Shown here one piece after another: positions 41,427 through 44,340 of a DNA stretch of 44,340 nt; the stretch's first letter is position 1; each line of letters starts with the position of its first letter. The notes under the pieces are model-generated. The model was not told the origin of the DNA, did not search any database, and worked only from the letters and a program-made list of their open reading frames with translations. Source of the stretch: Patescibacteria group bacterium (GTDB lineage: Bacteria > Patescibacteriota > Patescibacteriia > 2-12-FULL-60-25); the NCBI GenBank assembly GCA_029004215.1, contig JAQULH010000008.1:1-44340 (forward strand), in the 5' to 3' direction. The position numbers and the translations under genes are program-made.

Positions 41427-42184
41427 TCATGGGCAGCAAAGGTCTGCTCGGGGCAGAATTGGCTAGACTGGGCGGACGAGACGGCCATAAGATTTTTGCT
41501 TTTGATAAAGATGGGCTCGATATCACTGACGAGGCAGCGATTGAAGAATTTTTTAAAACCCATTCCCCGAAAGTGGTAATAAATTGCGCAGTTGTATCTC
41601 CAAAGGCGTGTGAAGAGAATCCGGGACGTGCCTATCAAGTGAATGTCGAAGGCGTAAAAAATCTACTCAAACATAAGAGCTCGGCTTTATTAATCCAGTT
41701 TTCCAGTCCAGCCGTATTCGACGGAAATTTACCTTTGCAAAATATTCAGTACTCAGATAGCCCAGAGGTAGGCTATAAAGAAAACGATCAGGTGAATGCC
41801 ATCTCAGTTTATGGAAAGACAAAAGCGGAGATGGAAAAACTTCTTAATGGCACTGATAACCTGATTCTACGAACCTCTTGGGTTTATTCCAAGACAAAAC
41901 CTTTCGGCCTAGCGGATGCCCCGCCCTTTCCTTTGAACGAAATTGGTCGTCCTACTTATACTGAGGATATCTGGAAATGTATAAACGTCCTCTGGCTTGA
42001 AAAGTTAACTGGATTGTTCCATGTCTGCGGCCCTGAGGTTATGTCCAGACATGAGCAAGCCATGAGATTATTTGGGAATGTCGAACCATACTCGCTTCCT
42101 AAAGATAACATCCGTCCGTTATCAATTGGTAAAATTTATCCGTATTTGGTTAAGAATTCGGTTTCTCTGACCAAGTGGGGTTGA
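41414..42184 (+). CDS. RmlD-like NAD(P)-dependent reductase/epimerase (extended SDR)
   Basis: A 256-residue SDR. Nucleotide-binding MGSKGLLGAELARLG, VINCAVVSPKACEENP, catalytic-type YGKTKAEME (YxxxK) and RTSWVYSKT match dTDP-4-dehydrorhamnose reductase and its MAT2B-like relatives. No other rhamnose genes (RmlA-C) are here, so dTDP-rhamnose is not implied. The gene overlaps the AlaRS-like gene by 13 nt, arguing for a shared pathway. It ends before a bidirectional terminator. Confidence 0.85.
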   Translation: MEILIMGSKGLLGAELARLGGRDGHKIFAFDKDGLDITDEAAIEEFFKTHSPKVVINCAVVSPKACEENPGRAYQVNVEGVKNLLKHKSSALLIQFSSPAVFDGNLPLQNIQYSDSPEVGYKENDQVNAISVYGKTKAEMEKLLNGTDNLILRTSWVYSKTKPFGLADAPPFPLNEIGRPTYTEDIWKCINVLWLEKLTGLFHVCGPEVMSRHEQAMRLFGNVEPYSLPKDNIRPLSIGKIYPYLVKNSVSLTKWG

Positions 42185-42226
42185 GGTCCCTCGATTCCGT
42201 CTCGTCCAACTCATTACACTCAGGAC

Positions 42227-42262
42227 AAAAAAATAAACCGCAGGATTGCGGCTTATTTTTTT
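42227..42262. terminator. Bidirectional terminator between the reductase gene and initiator tRNA
   Basis: AAAAAAATAA-A-CCGCA (42227-42242), GGAT loop, TGCGG-C-TTATTTTTTT (42247-42262): 15 base pairs with one mismatch. A7/T7 ends make it work in both directions; its last base is the first of the tRNA's CCA complement. Confidence 0.9.
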
Positions 42263-42337
42263 GGTTGCGGGGGTCGGACTTGAACCGACGACCTCCAGGT
42301 TATGGGCCTGGCGAGCTGCCAACTGCTCTACCCCGCG
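42262..42337 (-). tRNA. Initiator tRNA (fMet, CAT) with C33
   Basis: A 76-nt cloverleaf on the minus strand, CCA encoded. Initiator features: C1 x A72 unpaired, typical GCAACCA end, T arm GTCGG TTCAAGT CCGAC. The anticodon stem is CCAGG/CCTGG, so the three initiator G-C pairs read A29-U41, G30-C40, G31-C39. The anticodon loop is CCCATAA, with C in place of the near-universal U33. All arms pair, so it is not obviously a pseudogene. Confidence 0.93.
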
Positions 42338-42376
42338 TTACGCGAAACATCAAACGAAATTCAAACACCGAGCAAT

Positions 42377-42405
42377 AAACTACCATGCGCCGGTTTTAGT
42401 GTCAA
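42377..42405 (-). promoter_or_regulatory. Initiator tRNA promoter
   Basis: Minus strand: TTGACA (42400-42405), 17-nt spacer, TAGTTT (42377-42382). Perfect -35. The tRNA begins ~40 nt downstream. Confidence 0.65.
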
Positions 42406-42436
42406 TGACGCAGATTTATCGCCCAGAAGCATCCCC

Positions 42437-42465
42437 TTGTCTTTAACCGTTGGGACATCTAATAT
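42437..42465 (+). promoter_or_regulatory. parAB promoter
   Basis: TTGTCT (42437-42442), 17-nt spacer, TAATAT (42460-42465). The ParA ATG is 11 nt after the -10, so the leader is almost absent. It is arranged back-to-back with the initiator tRNA promoter. Confidence 0.65.
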
Positions 42466-42475
42466 ATAGGCGGTT

Positions 42476-43258
42476 ATGGCACGCATAATTGGTATTGTGA
42501 ACCAGAAAGGGGGAGTGGGTAAAACCACCACTGCCGTGAATTTAGGCGCGTATCTGGCTGACTTGGGAAAGTTCGTTTTGATCATTGATCTTGACCCGCA
42601 GACCAACGCCACATCGGGTATTGGCATTGACCAACGCAATATCGAGCGCAGCGTATATGAGGCCATCTTAGGCAAAGTGCGCATGAGTGAGATTGTACAG
42701 CCTACCATGCACGAGACTTTGCGTATTGCTCCCGCTACCTCGTCTTTGGCCGGCTTGAACGCTGAGTTGCCCAACATGGAGAGGCGTGAATACAAGCTCC
42801 ACGAAGCATTGCGCGAGGTCAGGAATGATTATGATTATATTTTGATTGATTGTCCGCCGACTTTGGGTTACATTACATTAAACGGCATCGTAGCTTCTGA
42901 CGAGATTTTGATACCGGTCCAGGCTGAGTATTACGCACTCGAAGGTTTGGCTGATTTGTTGGAAACGTTGAAGCTGGTCAAAGAACGTTTACGTCCCGAT
43001 ATTCAGATATTAGGCGCTGTGCTCACCATGTACGACAAGCGCACTAAACTTTCTAACGACGTGCTACAAGAACTTTATAAGTATTTCCCCAATAACATTT
43101 TCCGTTCGGTTATCCCGCGCAGCGTGCGTTTGGCAGAAGCTCCTTCCTTTGGCCGGTCGATTGCGGCTTTTGATCCGGATAACATGGGAGCCAAGGCTTA
43201 CGAGCGTTTGGCCAGAGAAGTCTTAGGGACAGAAATTTTTGTACAAACACAAATATGA
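42476..43258 (+). CDS. parA: Chromosome partitioning ATPase ParA (Soj)
   Basis: A 260-residue deviant Walker ATPase. Walker A' IGIVNQKGGVGKTTTAVNLGAYL, switch I IDLDPQTNATSG, Walker B DYILIDCPPTLGYIT. It lacks a DNA-binding N-terminal extension, as chromosomal Soj-type ParA does. With ParB it drives origin segregation. It overlaps parB by 4 nt. Chromosomal parAB commonly lies near the origin. Confidence 0.96.
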   Translation: MARIIGIVNQKGGVGKTTTAVNLGAYLADLGKFVLIIDLDPQTNATSGIGIDQRNIERSVYEAILGKVRMSEIVQPTMHETLRIAPATSSLAGLNAELPNMERREYKLHEALREVRNDYDYILIDCPPTLGYITLNGIVASDEILIPVQAEYYALEGLADLLETLKLVKERLRPDIQILGAVLTMYDKRTKLSNDVLQELYKYFPNNIFRSVIPRSVRLAEAPSFGRSIAAFDPDNMGAKAYERLAREVLGTEIFVQTQI

Positions 43259-44211
43259 TGCTTAAAAGACCATCAGGACTCGGTAGAGGATTGGGTGCGC
43301 TGATTCCTCCCAAACAACCAATTTCTCAGCCTTTTGCGGACGAGGATCAGGAAAATCGAAGCTCGAATCTCGAAGCTCGAAGCTCGGATAACGAAAGTCC
43401 GGAGAGTGAGGCCCAGCTGTCTGATATTATCGAATCAGTCCACCGCATACCTGTGGGTTTGATATCGCCTAACCCGCATCAGCCGCGTGAGCACTTTGAT
43501 TATGCAGCGCTCGAGGACTTGGTTTCATCCATCAAGGAACACGGCATCTTGCAACCGCTAGTCGTCTCGCCTCTGCCTGACGGGCGCTATGAGCTGATTG
43601 CTGGCGAGCGTCGCTTGCGGGCAGCTAAGATTGCTGAAATGCCGGAAGTTCCGGCCATAGTCCGCACGGTCAACGAGCAGCAAAAGCTGGAGATGGCCAT
43701 TATCGAGAATGTCCAACGCAGGGATTTGAATCCAATCGAAGAAGCGCGCGCTTATTTGCGGTTGCATGAAGAGTTTGACCTGACGCAGGACCAGATAGGG
43801 GAGCGCGTGGGCAAAAGCCGTCCGCAAGTCGGCAATACCATGCGCCTTTTGCAACTTGAGCCGGAAATTCAGAGCGCTTTGGCCCAAGAAAAAATTTCTG
43901 CTTCCAATGCCAGGACATTACTCTCAATCCCAACCAAGGAAGAACGCTTAGAGCTGTTCCAGCGCATGTTGGATGGTAACTTTACTGTTCGCCAGGCAGA
44001 AGAACATATTCCGCAGGACCGCCGGCGCATTAAGATTGTTGACCCGAATATAATGGATATGGAGTCACGCATGCGCGGATTTTTCGGCCTCAAAGTCAAC
44101 ATCAAACGTCAGCCAGACGGCCGCGGTGAAGTTAAGATTGCTTTTGAAAACGACGAAGACCTCAGCAATATCGTCAATCGAGTTTCGGCAACTGGGCAAG
44201 TTGAACTCTAA
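43255..44211 (+). CDS. parB: Chromosome partitioning protein ParB (Spo0J)
   Basis: A 318-residue CTP-dependent DNA clamp. GLGRGLGALIPP at the N-terminus contacts ParA; IPVGLISPNPHQPREHFD and YELIAGERRLRAAKI (GERRxR) form the CTP-binding ParB/Srx domain; the helix-turn-helix lies in TQDQIGERVGKSRPQVGNTMRLLQL. The ~45-residue linker before the core holds an in-frame heptamer array (ENRSSNLEARSSDNE). No parS-like palindrome was found in the window. Confidence 0.96.
   Translation: MMLKRPSGLGRGLGALIPPKQPISQPFADEDQENRSSNLEARSSDNESPESEAQLSDIIESVHRIPVGLISPNPHQPREHFDYAALEDLVSSIKEHGILQPLVVSPLPDGRYELIAGERRLRAAKIAEMPEVPAIVRTVNEQQKLEMAIIENVQRRDLNPIEEARAYLRLHEEFDLTQDQIGERVGKSRPQVGNTMRLLQLEPEIQSALAQEKISASNARTLLSIPTKEERLELFQRMLDGNFTVRQAEEHIPQDRRRIKIVDPNIMDMESRMRGFFGLKVNIKRQPDGRGEVKIAFENDEDLSNIVNRVSATGQVEL
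43358..43385 (+). repeat. In-frame heptamer array inside parB (GAAKCTC units)
   Basis: GAAGCTC, GAATCTC, GAAGCTC, GAAGCTC in register. Encodes RSSNLEARSS in the flexible linker between the ParA-contact peptide and the CTPase domain. Same units as the glycosyltransferase array at 37704. Confidence 0.8.
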
Positions 44212-44213
44212 AC

Positions 44214-44340
44214 TTATTTGTTCTTGGTCTTCTTCCTCATGGCATGAGGGATAACGCCTTTGATCCAATTCGCCAGACCCGCGCGGGCATACTGGCGGAT
44301 TTTGCTTTTAGCATGTCTTGTCTTGGCAAACCTAAGCCAG
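44214..44340 (-). CDS. C-terminal fragment of an unknown basic protein
   Basis: A minus-strand frame open to the window edge ends at 44214 with TAA. The visible 41 codons encode a Lys/Arg-rich tail (RFAKTRHAKSKIRQYARAG ... IPHAMRKKTKNK). It is convergent with parB and only 2 nt from its stop. Too short to assign. Confidence 0.4.
   Translation of the reverse strand, partial: WLRFAKTRHAKSKIRQYARAGLANWIKGVIPHAMRKKTKNK

Noticed and set aside
41414-42184. dTDP-rhamnose biosynthesis gene rmlD
   Set aside because: RmlA, RmlB and RmlC are absent and the gene is coupled to an ATP-PPase and a synthetase-like gene, so only the fold is claimed.
42185-42475. parS site next to parAB
   Set aside because: Only a loose GTTACGCGAAAC string at the tRNA border (about 42337); it lacks the central CACGTG palindrome of parS.

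Overview
The window looks like a chromosomal segment of a Candidate Phyla Radiation bacterium (Candidatus Patescibacteria, probably the Parcubacteria side). The evidence is lineage-typical rather than a single marker: the S10-spc ribosomal block has no gene for uL30 (rpsE is followed 11 nt later by rplO); uS12 carries the insertion after 'SPALQ' often seen in this group; bL32 has no zinc cysteines; uS14 is the short zinc form; genes overlap by 4 nt; most starts have no Shine-Dalgarno sequence and many sit at or next to the predicted transcription start; and there is a VirB2-like pilin gene of the CPR type. Placement below phylum cannot be decided from this sequence.

Layout. 1-1609 (minus strand): ndk, then rpmF-nusB-rnc (rnc cut by the window edge). 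1670-5631: a PH-like membrane protein, a LOG-family protein, rpmB (minus), an M50 site-2-type protease and a large polytopic membrane protein. 5643-11948: a str-type cluster rpsL-rpsG-fusA / pilin-lytic transglycosylase fusion / small Phd-like protein / tuf, with terminators after rpsG and fusA and a new promoter before tuf. 12035-22853: the S10 and spc operons from rpsJ to secY. Between rpsJ and rplC lies a 353-nt gene-free stretch with at least eight self-complementary helices. 22921-26365: membrane protein-adk-map-ruvX-recO, so the usual infA/rpmJ/rpsM/rpoA block does not follow map here. 26402-33923: asnS, a kinase-fold-like protein, a GC-rich orphan, an anchored propeller-like protein, a small Cys-rich protein, a short aspS without the GAD insertion, and pyrD. 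33935-37807: a nucleotidyltransferase-fold protein, scpA-scpB, a D,D-carboxypeptidase and a glycosyltransferase. 37850-39645: two more GC-rich orphans flanking a tRNA-Met gene. 39757-42184: a translationally coupled trio of a Dph6-like ATP pyrophosphatase, a stand-alone AlaRS-type class II catalytic core and an RmlD-like NAD(P) reductase. 42262-44211: initiator tRNA (minus), parA and parB, then the end of a convergent unknown gene.

How it fits together. Most of the window is core information processing (ribosome assembly, elongation factors, SecY, aminoacyl-tRNA synthesis, chromosome segregation through ScpAB and ParAB), punctuated by surface functions (pilin/lytic enzyme, carboxypeptidase, M50 protease, glycosyltransferase) that suit a host-attached lifestyle.

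Most notable signals: (1) the ATP-PPase / AlaRS-core / reductase trio, which looks like an uncharacterised amino-acid-activating modification or biosynthesis module; (2) the structured RNA candidate inside the S10 operon; (3) a set of heptanucleotide tandem-repeat arrays of several unit sequences, some around stop codons and three in frame inside genes (two in the glycosyltransferase, one in parB); (4) an initiator tRNA with C33 and an A29:U41 pair; (5) three GC-rich orphan genes with strong Shine-Dalgarno sequences, unlike their neighbours. All functions are inferred by reading motifs by eye; no database search was run.
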